A stretch of 64,000 bases of DNA from Fodinicola acaciae (GCF_010993745.1 NZ_WOTN01000001.1:1119235-1183234); one strand, 5' to 3'; counted from the stretch's first letter, positions 26,190 to 35,030 are shown. Notes: generated from the letters alone by a model not told the origin. Numbers and translations: made by a program.

Positions 26190-26208
26190 CCGCTAACTTT
26201 TCGCTAAC
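26190..26208 (-). promoter_or_regulatory. SARP-type direct-repeat activator site, - operon of the peptide locus
   Basis: Read on the - strand: GTTAGCG AAAA GTTAGCG G, two exact heptamers with 4-base spacing and 11-bp period. Nine bases downstream is CATACT, a good -10, and the TTG start of mauE follows after a leader of about 35 bases. It matches the element at 21389-21407 in 17 of 19 positions, so both operons should be switched on by one activator. Confidence 0.75.
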
Positions 26209-26301
26209 CCCGCCGGTGCGTACGACCCCCACCTTGGCGAGGTCCGACCGGCATTCGGTATGGTGGACTCCTCCCGCCAGACACTGGCGGTGACACACCT
26301 T

Positions 26302-26386
26302 GTCCGGGTGGCGGAATGGCAGACGCGCTAGCTTGAGGTGCTAGTGCCCTTTAACGGGCGTGGGGGTTCAAGTCCCCCCTCGGACA
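26302..26386 (+). tRNA. tRNA-Leu (anticodon GAG)
   Basis: The 85-nt cloverleaf is complete. The acceptor stem GTCCGGG pairs with CTCGGAC (one G-U pair), the D arm contains GGCGGAATGGCAGAC, and the anticodon loop TTGAGGT gives GAG. The long variable arm GTGCCC...GGGCGT is typical of class II tRNA-Leu, and the T arm is GGGGG-TTCAAGT-CCCCC. The discriminator is A and CCA is not encoded. Confidence 0.95.
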
Positions 26387-27207
26387 CTCTCGATTACCCC
26401 ACGGCTGGCCGCTGGTGATGGTCGCTAGAGCCTTCACGGAGTGCTATGCGGTCGTCTCTTAGCGTGAGATCCCTAGGCGGTGGCCTCGTCTTCGGCCCTA
26501 CGTACGCTACGGGCGTGTCCCGCCAGCCCCTCGTCGGCCGGGAGTCCTTACGTCGATAGCCGACGCCCGTTTCCTTGCCAGACGGAAGAAGAGACGACGG
26601 CTCCGGCCGCACACGATCGATCCGCGGCGGTGGCGGGGGCTCGTTGTCGCAGACGTTGTCGACTTCGATGGCGATCGCACCTTGCCGGCCAGAAAGTCCA
26701 TCCGCCGCTGATCACGCGTACGCTTCGCGGCCTGCATATCTGTGCTGCGTCCACCCGCGTCTGGTCGACCTGCCGCCGGACCTCTGCCAACCTGCGGAGA
26801 TGATTTTCCTTGGCACGATCGGCCTTCATGGCCAGATCCCATCCCCGAGCCGAGCCGGAACCACTCCCTGGACGCCATAGGACAACGCCCGATGGACTAA
26901 TGCCGCATTGGCTGGCCGCCACTTGACCACGGTGGGTGCCACCAGCCAGTACGCGTCACGGTTCGACGTCCGCGACGGTGGCACGGCCACACATTCCTGC
27001 ACGCCGTGCCGCAGTACGCCGGCGCAGGTCAACGCCACTGGTGATTCCACGCCAGGCGTCACAACAAAGTGCCATCGGCCGCTAGGACTGATGGCGGTAG
27101 CGGTCGAGAGCAGCAGCCAGCGATGCGCGACGGCGGCGACGCTGGCCGGTGCGTCAATAACGTCCAGGACGTCAACGGTTGCCAGCCCAACGGCATCGGG
27201 CGAGGGA
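26387..27207. other. Stretch without a convincing intact gene downstream of tRNA-Leu
   Basis: Several frames stay open here but none has a ribosome-binding site plus credible composition. On the - strand a stretch reading SNRDAYWLVAPTVVKWRP (near 26900-26970) and another reading AKENHLRRLAEVRRQVDQTR (near 26750-26810) look protein-like but lie in different frames, suggesting a decayed gene. No repeat of the tRNA 3' end was seen that would mark an integrated element. Confidence 0.4.
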
Positions 27208-27511
27208 ATGACCGGCCAGCCCTCCTACCTGGTCCGGATCTGGTGCGACGACCCGCACGACTCCGGACACACCGCCGACGCCGTAGTGGCCATCGCTCCG
27301 CTGCCATCAGGCACCGAGGGCGGCACCTTCGGCAACGCGAAACTGTTTGTCGGTGGCCTCGCCCGCAACGAAAGGCGTCAAACGGTTCAACAAATACAGC
27401 GAGGACGGCCAGGACAACGTCGTGGTGACGATTTCCACCGGTTCCACGACACGCACCGAGGCCTACACCTGGGACGGCTCGGCCTTCGTACGCACCCACG
27501 AAGTCCAATAA
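27208..27511 (+). pseudogene. Frameshifted fragment of an unidentified protein
   Basis: The first frame reads MTGQPSYLVRIWCDD and continues coherently to LFVGGLA near 27365. The sensible sequence then continues in the next frame as GVKRFNKYSEDGQDNVVVTI to the TAA at 27509-27511. One insertion or deletion near 27360-27380 explains the break. The product would be about 100 residues, polar and beta-rich at the end. I recognise no family. Whether this is decay or a sequencing error cannot be told from one copy. Confidence 0.5.
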
Positions 27512-27613
27512 TCTCCATTAGGCGGAGACGGGAAGCTGGCGTGGTCGCACCTGACCACGTCAGTCTTTCAGCCTTGGAAGAATGCTTATTCTTCAGAACC
27601 CAAGCGCCGCTTG

Positions 27614-29023
27614 TTACTCGATGGGTTTGTCGATGTCTGGTGGTTGGAATCCGCCAATGATGTCGGCGAGCAGTTCGGCGAAGGTGATGGCGTTGTCGTC
27701 TTCGTAGAGCGGACCGATGATCTGCGCACCGACCGGAAGGCCGGTTGGTGTGGCGCCGATGGGTGCGGCTACCGCGGGCAGGCCGGGCAGTGAGGGTTGG
27801 GCGATCCAGAAGGGTTGCTCGAGGTAGGCGCGCGGGCCTGTCGTCGTGCTGATGACGCGGGCGTCAAACGGCCGCTGGTCGTGGGGGAAGGCGGTGGTGA
27901 AGTTGGTTGGGCAGACGAAAACGTCGATGTCGGCGAAATAGCGTGTCCAGGCGGCGCGTGCGGCCATTCGCCTGGCCTCCTGCTCGATGAGATTCGCAAG
28001 AGTGGTGTCCTCGGTGCCGTCAGGTTGGGCGAAGGCGAAGAACAGGCCTACCTGGAAAGCGAACGATTCCGTGCTGACCACCGGATCAACACCGTCAGGC
28101 CAGCCCGGCACGATGGTGGCGCCTGCCTGGCCGATGGCGTCGATCGCGTTGGACAAGGCGGCGCCGACGTCGGTGGAAACCGGACAGCCCGGGTCGTCGA
28201 GCACTATGCCCACGCGGAAGTCTGTGAGCCGCTGCCGCCGCGAGGGCGGTAGAGTCCACTTGTACGCCGTCCCCGCCGGCTTCTCAAGACCTGCCGTGGC
28301 CGCCAGGGCAAGGCGGAGGTCTGCCGGCCGAACGTCCCATCGGTCCAAGGGCGGACATGTAGGTGTGGTCGCTGTCGGGTGTGGGAGGGCCTGGCGGTTG
28401 GAAACCGGTCAGCGGCACGATGCCGGCGGTCGGTTTCAGCCCGTAGACACCGCAGAAGCTCGCCGGGATACGGATCGAGCCGACGAGGTCGGATCCGTAG
28501 TCCAGATATGACATTCCCGATGCGACCGCGGCCGCTGCGCCGCCGGAGGAGCCTCCGGGTGTACGCGTCAGGTCCCACGGATTGTTCGTCGTGCCATACA
28601 GGTCGTTATGCGTTTGGGCGAAGTCGCCGAGCATTGTTGCGACGTTGGTGGTGCCGACCACGATGGCACCGGCCGCTCGCAGCCGCCGTACCACGGTCGC
28701 GTCTCGATTGGCGATGAATCTGGTAAATCAGGGTTGCCCCAGGTGCTGTGCAGACCGGCGACGTGCAATGCCTCCTTGACCGTCATGGGCACTCCGTGAA
28801 ATGGGCCGACAGCTTCGCCGCGGGCGACCGCCTCGTCCGCACTCGCCGCTTCGGCCAGTGCCGCCTCGCGTCGCACCTGGACGACAGCGTTGATGTCCTT
28901 GTTGCGTTCGGCGATCCGGTCCAGCATCGCGGCGGTCAGTTCGCGTGAGCTGACCAAACCACGTCGGACCAGGTCGGCGGCTGATGCCGCCGTTCCTGTG
29001 TGCGGCGGTATCGGGTTCGCCAT
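27614..29023 (-). pseudogene. Amidase-signature hydrolase broken by two frameshifts
   Basis: Translating the - strand in three successive frames reconstructs one amidase of about 470 residues. The first frame holds the catalytic Lys (GVPMTVKEALHVAGL). The second holds the Gly/Ser signature (GGSSGGAAAAVASG and YGSDLVGSIRIPASFCG, supplying the cis-Ser and nucleophile Ser). The third holds the C-terminal substrate region ending DIDKPIE. Breaks lie near 28700 and 28330. All catalytic Ser-Ser-Lys residues survive, so the damage is recent or artefactual. The ATG is 16 bases after the methyltransferase stop, so it probably was the last gene of the TetR-ABC-methyltransferase operon. Confidence 0.85.
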
Positions 29024-29039
29024 GGCCACTTCTCTCGTG

Positions 29040-29720
29040 TTAGGCCGTACGTCGGAATTCGGCGCGCCAGCGTGGTTGCTCGGGCAGTCCCGGCGCGTGC
29101 GTGGTTTCCACGCGTACGGTGGTCAAACCGGATGATGTCGCGAAGGCGTCGATTTCGGCGCGGCGTAATGGCCACGGCCCGGTGGGGTGGACGGGCGCGG
29201 AGTCGTCGTGGATCGCGGCGATGACGAGCAGGGTGCCGCCGGGTGCGACCATGTTGGCGATGGCGGCGATGGCCTGTGGTCGTAGTGTGTCGGGAATTGC
29301 TTGTACGGTGATGATTTCCACGACCAGGTCGAAGGCGGCAACCCATTCTGGCGGTGAGTTGAGCAGGTCGGCGGTGACGAACGTGGCGGAGGTGTGGCGC
29401 CATCGTTGGCTGGCCAGCCGGATGGCGGTGGGTGACACGTCGAAGCCGGTCGCGTCGAACCCGTGGTCGGCGAGATGGGCGACGTCGGCGCCCAGGCCGC
29501 AGCCGACCACGATCGCGTGTTGGCCAGTGCCGTCGATCTGCTGTGCGGTCGTCCATTCGGCGAGAAGTGGATGTGGATGGGTGCGGTTCCATGAAAGTTG
29601 TACGCGGCCGGAGTCGCCGGCGGCGTACAACTGGTCGAACCAGCCGGTCGGATCGCCAGCCGCGTAGGAGCGGGCGGCGAGCCGTGCTTCCTCTTGCTCC
29701 CAGTCAATCGGCTGGTTCAT
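29040..29720 (-). CDS. SAM-dependent methyltransferase (class I)
   Basis: 226 residues. Rossmann-type methyltransferase: motif I AIVVGCGLGADVAHLADHG binds SAM, GFDVSPTAI supplies the acidic residue after beta-2, and FDLVVEIITVQAIP is motif IV. The N-terminal part (WFDQLYAAGDSGRVQLSW) resembles thiopurine- or TehB-like small-molecule methyltransferases. Substrate unknown. The ATG overlaps the preceding permease stop by 4 bases, making it the fourth gene of the TetR-autoregulated operon. A drug- or metabolite-modifying role next to an exporter is plausible but inferred. Confidence 0.85.
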   Translation of the reverse strand: MNQPIDWEQEEARLAARSYAAGDPTGWFDQLYAAGDSGRVQLSWNRTHPHPLLAEWTTAQQIDGTGQHAIVVGCGLGADVAHLADHGFDATGFDVSPTAIRLASQRWRHTSATFVTADLLNSPPEWVAAFDLVVEIITVQAIPDTLRPQAIAAIANMVAPGGTLLVIAAIHDDSAPVHPTGPWPLRRAEIDAFATSSGLTTVRVETTHAPGLPEQPRWRAEFRRTA

Positions 29721-31480
29721 TGGTGGTTTTCCTTTCGACGCAGAGCCATCGCACATACAGCCGCGCCGGCCAACAGAAACACAAGTGCGGCGGGCAGCCG
29801 CGCGGGTGGCGGTAGATAGAGCGCCACATACCAGAACCGATCGCGGGTTGCGGTGCCGGCGAGGAGCGAGACGAGCGGAATGAGGCCCTGGCAGACGGCG
29901 AGAAAGGCGCCGGCCAGCAGGTGCGGGATTGATCGTCTGCGTGTCGGTTTGTGTGCGCGTACGACGGGTCGGGTGGCGGTGCCGTGGCGGATGCGCTGGA
30001 GCATGTCGGGTGCGCGGTTTTCCAACACAGCGGTGGCAATCCGGCCGCCGAGCCAGGCGCACAGGGCGCCGGTGGTCAGGCCGACGGCGATGCCGGCGCC
30101 GGCCATGCCGGTGGAATGCAGCGCGATGCCGGCGACCGACAGTCCGATGGCCGGTGCTGCCGCGGCGACGGTGAGATAGAGCAGGATCTGTGCCTGCACG
30201 ATCTGCGCGCCGACCGGCGAGTCCGCGGCGGCGGTGGTCCGGCCGTACGGGTCGGGTCGCACGATCGGTGCCAGAGCGGAGAAAACCGCGATCAGGCCGG
30301 CGCCGCCGCCGAGCAGCGCCGGCAGGCCGGCGAGCACCAGTGGCACGGTCCACGTGGTGCCGGCGATCAGGCCTCCGCCGATGCTGAAGGCGACGCCGGT
30401 GCCGGCCGCGACCAGTGCCCAGGCGGCCTGCCGTCCGCGTACCTCCACCGACTCGCGGCCCGGTGTCATGATGGTGAGCCACAGCGAGGTGCCCTCGGCG
30501 CCGTACCAGTTGCCGGCCAGCATGGCCAGGAAGGCGACGGCCAGGAGTCCGGCGAAGGCGGCGGCCGGTCGGAAACCGGCGACAGTTGCCAGCAGACACA
30601 GGAAAACGCTGGTCCATAGCGCCATCCGGGCAAGGCGGCCGCGGAGCCGGTCACGGGCGTACGTCCGTAGCTCCTTGGCCACCATGGCACCGAAACTGGA
30701 GCGGGCCGGGATGCCGACGTGGTGCAGCATGGCTGTCGTGGCCGACGTGCTGCGGCCGAGAAGTGCTGTCCAGGCAAGGAAAAGTCCGCCGGCGAGCAGC
30801 AGCATCCCGGCCAGGGCGGGCAACGGATTGCGCGCGTCGACGGCCACCACCGGCCAACTGCTGGGCAACCAGCGGATGGCATGACTGACCGGCGCCGGCC
30901 ACGGTTGGAGCAGCCGCGGTCCGAGCACGGACAACGCGAGCGGGCCCAGGATCGCCAGTGATACGGCGAGGCCGAGCACCGCGGCGGAGACTTCGCGGCC
31001 GAGGGCGGTGCGTTCGATCTGCGCCACGCCTCCGCCGAGCAGCCTGGCGGCGAGCACGACGATGAGCAGGTGCAGGGCCGCGGCGAGCGCGGCGACCAGG
31101 CAGTGCCAGAGCCCGAGCCGGAATCCGTGCACGACCAACGCACTCAGGGCCACAGCGGTGACCGCGACCGGGACGTTGACGAACGCGGCCGCCAGCAGGC
31201 CACCGGCGAGGCGGCTGGTGGGCAGAGGTAACAACGAAAAATGCTGCGGTCGCAGGGTCGTGTCGCCGCCGGTGATCATCGGTCCGACCAGCCAGCCGAC
31301 GGTCCACAACGCGAAAGCCAGGCACATCAGGTCGCTGGATGAGGCGGTGAGCATCGTCGCGCCGGCGAGCGCGAAACCAATCGTGGCGCCGGCCGCGGCC
31401 AGCACGGCGCGTCCACCGGCGTACGAACGGCGCAGCGCGGTCACCTTCATGCCTACGGTGACGCTCAGGATGCCAACCAT
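29717..31480 (-). CDS. ABC-2-type exporter permease, large
   Basis: 587 residues with about twelve to fourteen hydrophobic helices in two halves and a central cytoplasmic region around residues 260-300 (FGAMVAKELRTYARDRLRGR), the KEL-x-Y-x-RD pattern typical of ABC-2 permeases that pair with a separate ATPase. Length suggests a fused two-domain permease. Start ATG at 31480 lies inside the 3' end of the ATPase gene (16-base overlap), and the 3' end overlaps the methyltransferase. Substrate unknown. Confidence 0.85.
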   Translation of the reverse strand: MVGILSVTVGMKVTALRRSYAGGRAVLAAAGATIGFALAGATMLTASSSDLMCLAFALWTVGWLVGPMITGGDTTLRPQHFSLLPLPTSRLAGGLLAAAFVNVPVAVTAVALSALVVHGFRLGLWHCLVAALAAALHLLIVVLAARLLGGGVAQIERTALGREVSAAVLGLAVSLAILGPLALSVLGPRLLQPWPAPVSHAIRWLPSSWPVVAVDARNPLPALAGMLLLAGGLFLAWTALLGRSTSATTAMLHHVGIPARSSFGAMVAKELRTYARDRLRGRLARMALWTSVFLCLLATVAGFRPAAAFAGLLAVAFLAMLAGNWYGAEGTSLWLTIMTPGRESVEVRGRQAAWALVAAGTGVAFSIGGGLIAGTTWTVPLVLAGLPALLGGGAGLIAVFSALAPIVRPDPYGRTTAAADSPVGAQIVQAQILLYLTVAAAAPAIGLSVAGIALHSTGMAGAGIAVGLTTGALCAWLGGRIATAVLENRAPDMLQRIRHGTATRPVVRAHKPTRRRSIPHLLAGAFLAVCQGLIPLVSLLAGTATRDRFWYVALYLPPPARLPAALVFLLAGAAVCAMALRRKENHQ

Positions 31481-32220
31481 GCCAGTCCCTCCATGCCGCC
31501 GGGTCGCGCGCCGACGAGCTCGGCGAAGGCCTGCTCCAGCGGACGGTTGCCGCGTACGGCCGCCAGCGTGCCGGCGGCGACGATCCGGCCGCGCGCCATC
31601 ACCGCGACGCGGTCGCACAGGTGCTCGACCAGCGCCATGACGTGGCTGGAAAACACCACCGAGCCGCCGCCGGCGACGAAACGCTGGAGGATCGCGCGGA
31701 TGGTGGCCGCGGAGACCGGATCCACCGCCTCGAACGGCTCGTCCAGCACCAGCAGCCGTGGCGCGTGCAGCAACGCCAGCGCCAAGCCGATCTTCTTGCG
31801 CATTCCGGTGGAATAGTCCAGCACCGCGGTGGCTTCACAATGGTCGAGCTCCAGCACCGACAACAATTCGGCCGTACGCGTCGCGACTGCCGGTTTTTCC
31901 ATTCCTCGCAGCAATCCGGCGTAGGTCAGCAACTCGCGACCGGTCAGCTGCTCGGGCAGTGCCAGCGCGTCCGGCAGCACGCCGATCCGGCTTTTGGCCG
32001 CCACCGGGTCGGTCCACACGTCGTGTCCGAACACCGCGCACCGTCCAGCATCGGGCCGCAGCAGGCCAACGGCCATCGACAACGCGGTCGTCTTCCCGGC
32101 GCCGTTGGGACCGACCAGCCCGAAAAACGAGCCGGCGGGCACGGTCAGGTCGACACCATCCACCGCGACCGTCGCTCCAAAGGCCTTGTGCAGCCCGGAA
32201 AGTCGCAACGCTTCTGTCAT
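31465..32220 (-). CDS. ABC transporter ATP-binding protein
   Basis: 251 residues. Walker A GPNGAGKTT, Q-loop region GVLPDALALPEQLTG, signature YSTGMRKKIGLALALL (degenerate LSGGQ as usual for ABC-2 drug-type ATPases), Walker B LLVLDEPFEAVD, and H-loop SSHVMALVEH. It energises the large permease encoded next. The ATG overlaps the TetR stop (ATGA), so regulator, ATPase, permease and methyltransferase form a single coupled operon. Confidence 0.93.
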   Translation of the reverse strand: MTEALRLSGLHKAFGATVAVDGVDLTVPAGSFFGLVGPNGAGKTTALSMAVGLLRPDAGRCAVFGHDVWTDPVAAKSRIGVLPDALALPEQLTGRELLTYAGLLRGMEKPAVATRTAELLSVLELDHCEATAVLDYSTGMRKKIGLALALLHAPRLLVLDEPFEAVDPVSAATIRAILQRFVAGGGSVVFSSHVMALVEHLCDRVAVMARGRIVAAGTLAAVRGNRPLEQAFAELVGARPGGMEGLAWLAS

Positions 32221-32855
32221 GATGTGGTGCCGCTTTCTGCTCTGGTGGCGCGCTCGAACAGGTCGATCAGGTCGGTGGCGTACGCAGGCAGGTCGAGGTC
32301 GGGATCGGCGATGAGCTGACCGGACACCGCATCCAGCGCGGCGCGGACACTGGCCGCCATCACCCTGGTGTTGAACGGCCGGAACTGCCCGGCCTGCTGG
32401 CCCTGGCGCAGGATACGCTCCAGGCTCTGGATGGCACCGCTCTGCCCGGACGGATCCGACAGTGGCGCGCCGTTGCCGTCTCGCGCGTTGATCAGGATGT
32501 CGGCGAGCGCGCGCAGCTCGTGCGGATGCGTGCCGATGAAGTCGAGATTGGACTCGATGAAAGCGCGCAGCCTGCCGGCCGGATCCGGCGCCGCCTCGAT
32601 GTGTGGCCGCATGTGCCCACGGGCCTTGGCTACGACGTACGCGGCGACCTCCTGGATCAGCTCCTCCTTGCCGCTGAAGTGATAGGAGATGACGCCCTTG
32701 CTGATGCCGGCGCGCTGAGCGATTCGCGCCAGCGACGCCTGGCCATAGCCGACCTCGGCGATGACCTCCACCGCGCAGGCGACGATCTGCGCCCGGCGGG
32801 CTTCCTCGATGAACGACCGCTTGACCTGGCCGTCCGGTTGATGATCTGGCCGCAT
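32217..32855 (-). CDS. TetR/AcrR-family autoregulator of the ABC operon
   Basis: 212 residues from the ATG at 32855; a TTG two codons earlier is possible. The N-terminal helix-turn-helix reads ARIAQRAGISKGVISYHF followed by the usual SGKEELI. The C-terminal ligand domain is helical. The start codon and first five codons form the left arm of a 16-bp perfect inverted repeat whose right arm lies in the promoter of the divergent TMEM175-like gene. The protein therefore probably represses both directions, responding to a substrate of the exporter. Confidence 0.9.
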   Translation of the reverse strand: MRPDHQPDGQVKRSFIEEARRAQIVACAVEVIAEVGYGQASLARIAQRAGISKGVISYHFSGKEELIQEVAAYVVAKARGHMRPHIEAAPDPAGRLRAFIESNLDFIGTHPHELRALADILINARDGNGAPLSDPSGQSGAIQSLERILRQGQQAGQFRPFNTRVMAASVRAALDAVSGQLIADPDLDLPAYATDLIDLFERATRAESGTTS

Positions 32856-32887
32856 GGCCAAAGATTAGCACATGCGGCCAGATCATC
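32840..32887. promoter_or_regulatory. 16-bp inverted repeat operator between TetR and TMEM175-like genes
   Basis: GATGATCTGGCCGCAT (32840-32855) is matched exactly, inverted, by ATGCGGCCAGATCATC (32872-32887) with a 16-base spacer. The left arm covers the TetR start codon, and the right arm ends 3 bases before TAGAGT (32891-32896), a -10 for the + strand gene. A TetR dimer pair bound here would block transcription both ways. Confidence 0.8.
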
Positions 32888-32902
32888 GGTTAGAGTGCGG
32901 GT

Positions 32903-33541
32903 GTGACCACACCTTCGTTCTCGCTGGGCCGGCACATCGGCTTCTCCGACGGGGTCTTCGCGATCGCGATCACGCTGCTCGTGCTGGACATCCGGATCCC
33001 GCTGCCCGATCCGACCCACACCGCGACCGAATCGCAGGTGCTCGACCTGTTGCGTACGCACGCGGTCGGGCCGCTGGTCGCGTATTTGCTGTCTTTCTAC
33101 GTGATCGGTACGCAGTGGCTGATCCATCACCAGACATTCGCCGGCATCAGATGTGCCGATCGCCGGCTGAGCGCGATGAACCTGCAATATCTCGCGCTTA
33201 TCGCGGTGATGCCGTTTCCCTCGTACTTACTGGCCAATTACGGCGGCGCGCCGATCTCCGTCGCCATTTACGCCGCCGCCATCGGCATCGGCAGCCTGCT
33301 GCGTACGCGGATGCACGCGTACGCGCAGAAGGCCGGGCTGCTCAACCCGCAGGTCGATGCCGAGCAGTGGCGCGCCGACACCTACAGCGGCGCCGGTTTT
33401 GGCAGCCTGTTCGTTGCCTCGGCCGCGGTGGCCTTCTGGCACCCGGTCGCCACTTTCGTGATGTGGGGCCTGGTTCTGGGCGGCTGGGCCGCGCTCCGCC
33501 GCTACCACCTCGTCGACCTGCTGCGCCGCCGGCTGGGCTGA
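32903..33541 (+). CDS. TMEM175/DUF1211-family potassium-channel-like membrane protein
   Basis: 212 residues, GTG start. Helix 1 carries the family signature FSDGVFAIAITLLVLDI, which in bacterial TMEM175 forms the pore-lining filter. Six helices are predicted in total, matching the bacterial single-repeat channel that assembles as a tetramer. A TAGAGT -10 ends 6 bases before the GTG, implying a leaderless transcript. A rare TTA Leu codon lies near 33230, so translation may depend on the developmental tRNA BldA if the host is streptomycete-like. Control by the divergent TetR is likely. Confidence 0.9.
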   Translation: MTTPSFSLGRHIGFSDGVFAIAITLLVLDIRIPLPDPTHTATESQVLDLLRTHAVGPLVAYLLSFYVIGTQWLIHHQTFAGIRCADRRLSAMNLQYLALIAVMPFPSYLLANYGGAPISVAIYAAAIGIGSLLRTRMHAYAQKAGLLNPQVDAEQWRADTYSGAGFGSLFVASAAVAFWHPVATFVMWGLVLGGWAALRRYHLVDLLRRRLG

Positions 33542-33544
33542 AGC

Positions 33545-34009
33545 TCAGGCGGTTTTGGCGTTGCGGAAGAAATCCGCCGAATCGCGCATCCACAGGAACG
33601 TGACCGCGGCCAGGCCGGCCAGGCAGGGAAGCGCCTCGGTGACGGTGATCAGCGCCGGATGCGGCTGGGTGAAGTCATACAGCAGGATCGCGCTGCCGAG
33701 CAGGAAAACCACCGTCGAGGCGACTCTGGCCCAGCCTTTGCCGCGCCGGGTGGCCCAGGCCAGCAGCAGCCACCCGATCACGCCGACGGCACTGATGAAG
33801 AACAGGTACGTCAAGATGCTCGTCTTCGCCATCTCGACGAACGCCGTACGCCCCGGATAAACGCTGGCCAGCTCACGCGTCAGGCCGTCGCCGGTGGCGG
33901 CGTCGACGATCGGCGCGACCGCACCGGCCACCGTCAGGCCGGCGCCCACGTACATCGCGACAACCGCGTTACGCGCTGACCCGGTCGCCTTCGGCTTGCT
34001 GCTTCCCAT
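33545..34009 (-). CDS. Four-helix membrane protein, TetR-linked
   Basis: 154 residues. A polar N-terminus (MGSSKPKATGS) precedes about four transmembrane helices (residues 14-35, 62-85, 92-112, 118-140) with an extracytoplasmic loop between the first two. No enzyme motif. Start ATG has AAAGGAG upstream. It is divergent from a TetR regulator with a shared promoter region, so it is probably the repressed target, perhaps an efflux or stress membrane protein. Family not recognised. Confidence 0.75.
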   Translation of the reverse strand: MGSSKPKATGSARNAVVAMYVGAGLTVAGAVAPIVDAATGDGLTRELASVYPGRTAFVEMAKTSILTYLFFISAVGVIGWLLLAWATRRGKGWARVASTVVFLLGSAILLYDFTQPHPALITVTEALPCLAGLAAVTFLWMRDSADFFRNAKTA

Positions 34010-34059
34010 GGGGATCTCCTTTGTGGTGAGTCGAAACCTGTCGAGATGCAAAGTATCAT

Positions 34060-34092
34060 ACATGAAACTTGGAACATCATGTCTGTTAGAGT
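34060..34092. promoter_or_regulatory. Probable TetR operator and promoter between divergent genes
   Basis: ACATGA (34060-34065) and TCATGT (34077-34082) form an inverted repeat with an 11-base spacer, five bases before TAGAGT (34087-34092), the same -10 hexamer as in the TMEM175-like promoter. The layout, operator over the -35, repeats that of the other TetR pair. Confidence 0.5.
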
Positions 34093-34175
34093 GATGGAGG
34101 TGGCGGATCGAGCGGCGATGAGGACTGCTACGGATGAGGACTGGTACGACAGTAGGTATGGCAGAAGGAGCCGGT

Positions 34176-35030
34176 ATGACCAGTGGGCTGACCAGCGGGC
34201 CGGCACGCCGGCGGCGCCGGCTCTCGGACGAGGAGACGGCGCAGCGAATGCTCGACTCCGCGGTCGCGATGGTCAACAGCAGCGGCCTGACCGTGAGCCT
34301 GGAACACATCAGCCTCGAAGACGTGATCCGTGACTCCGGCGTCTCGCGCAGCGCCGCGTATCGCCGCTGGCCATACAAGGACCTGTTCGTCAGCGACCTG
34401 CTGCGTACGCTCGCCAAGGCGGCGATGCCGGCCGCCGTGGGCGACGAAGGCGGTGCGGCGCTGGTACGGCGGGTTGCCGCCGAGCACGTCGACGACTTCG
34501 CGACCGCCGACGGCCGGCGCAAGGCGTGGAGCGAGCTGATCCGACAGGGCGCCTGGCACGACTTCGACGCCATCCACCGCTCGACGGAATGGCGTACCTA
34601 CCTCGCGCTGCACGCGACCTTCGACGGGCTGGCCGACGGTGAGCTACGTGATGAGATCCAGGCCGCGCTGGCCGCCTCCGAGCACGGTTTCGTCGCGCGT
34701 ATTGCCGGCGTCTACGAGCGAATGGCCACATTCCTTGGCTATCGCCTGCGCGCCGGCATGGACACGACGTATGAGACAGTCGCCAGACTGGCCAACGCCT
34801 CCATGCGCGGCCTGGTCATCGCCGCACTGTCCACACCGGACACCGCGACCGCACGCCACCACGCCGACCCGCTCGGCACCGGCACACCGGCCGAATGGTC
34901 ACTGCCAGGACTCGCCGTTGCCGCTGTGATCGCGGCGCACCTGGAGGTAGATCCGCACGTCGACTGGGACGACGACCGGCTGGCGACCGTACGCACCGAA
35001 CTACTCGACTCACGCGCCGCTCACCGCTGA
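34176..35030 (+). CDS. TetR/AcrR-family regulator
   Basis: 284 residues. The ATG at 34176 follows AAGGAG six bases upstream, and two earlier in-frame ATGs lack one. N-terminal DNA-binding region RRRRRLSDEETAQRMLDSA with a recognition helix at GVSRSAAYRRWPYKDLF. The C-terminal region is longer than in most TetR proteins (about 220 residues) and helical. Likely represses itself and the divergent membrane protein gene. Confidence 0.87.
   Translation: MTSGLTSGPARRRRRLSDEETAQRMLDSAVAMVNSSGLTVSLEHISLEDVIRDSGVSRSAAYRRWPYKDLFVSDLLRTLAKAAMPAAVGDEGGAALVRRVAAEHVDDFATADGRRKAWSELIRQGAWHDFDAIHRSTEWRTYLALHATFDGLADGELRDEIQAALAASEHGFVARIAGVYERMATFLGYRLRAGMDTTYETVARLANASMRGLVIAALSTPDTATARHHADPLGTGTPAEWSLPGLAVAAVIAAHLEVDPHVDWDDDRLATVRTELLDSRAAHR

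Noticed and set aside
21389-26208. Lanthipeptide, sactipeptide or thiopeptide cluster
   Set aside because: No LanB/LanC/LanM, radical-SAM or YcaO gene lies nearby, and the cores are not Ser/Thr-dominated.
26302-27600. Integrated mobile element at the tRNA-Leu 3' end
   Set aside because: No integrase is seen and no second copy of the tRNA 3' sequence was noticed downstream.
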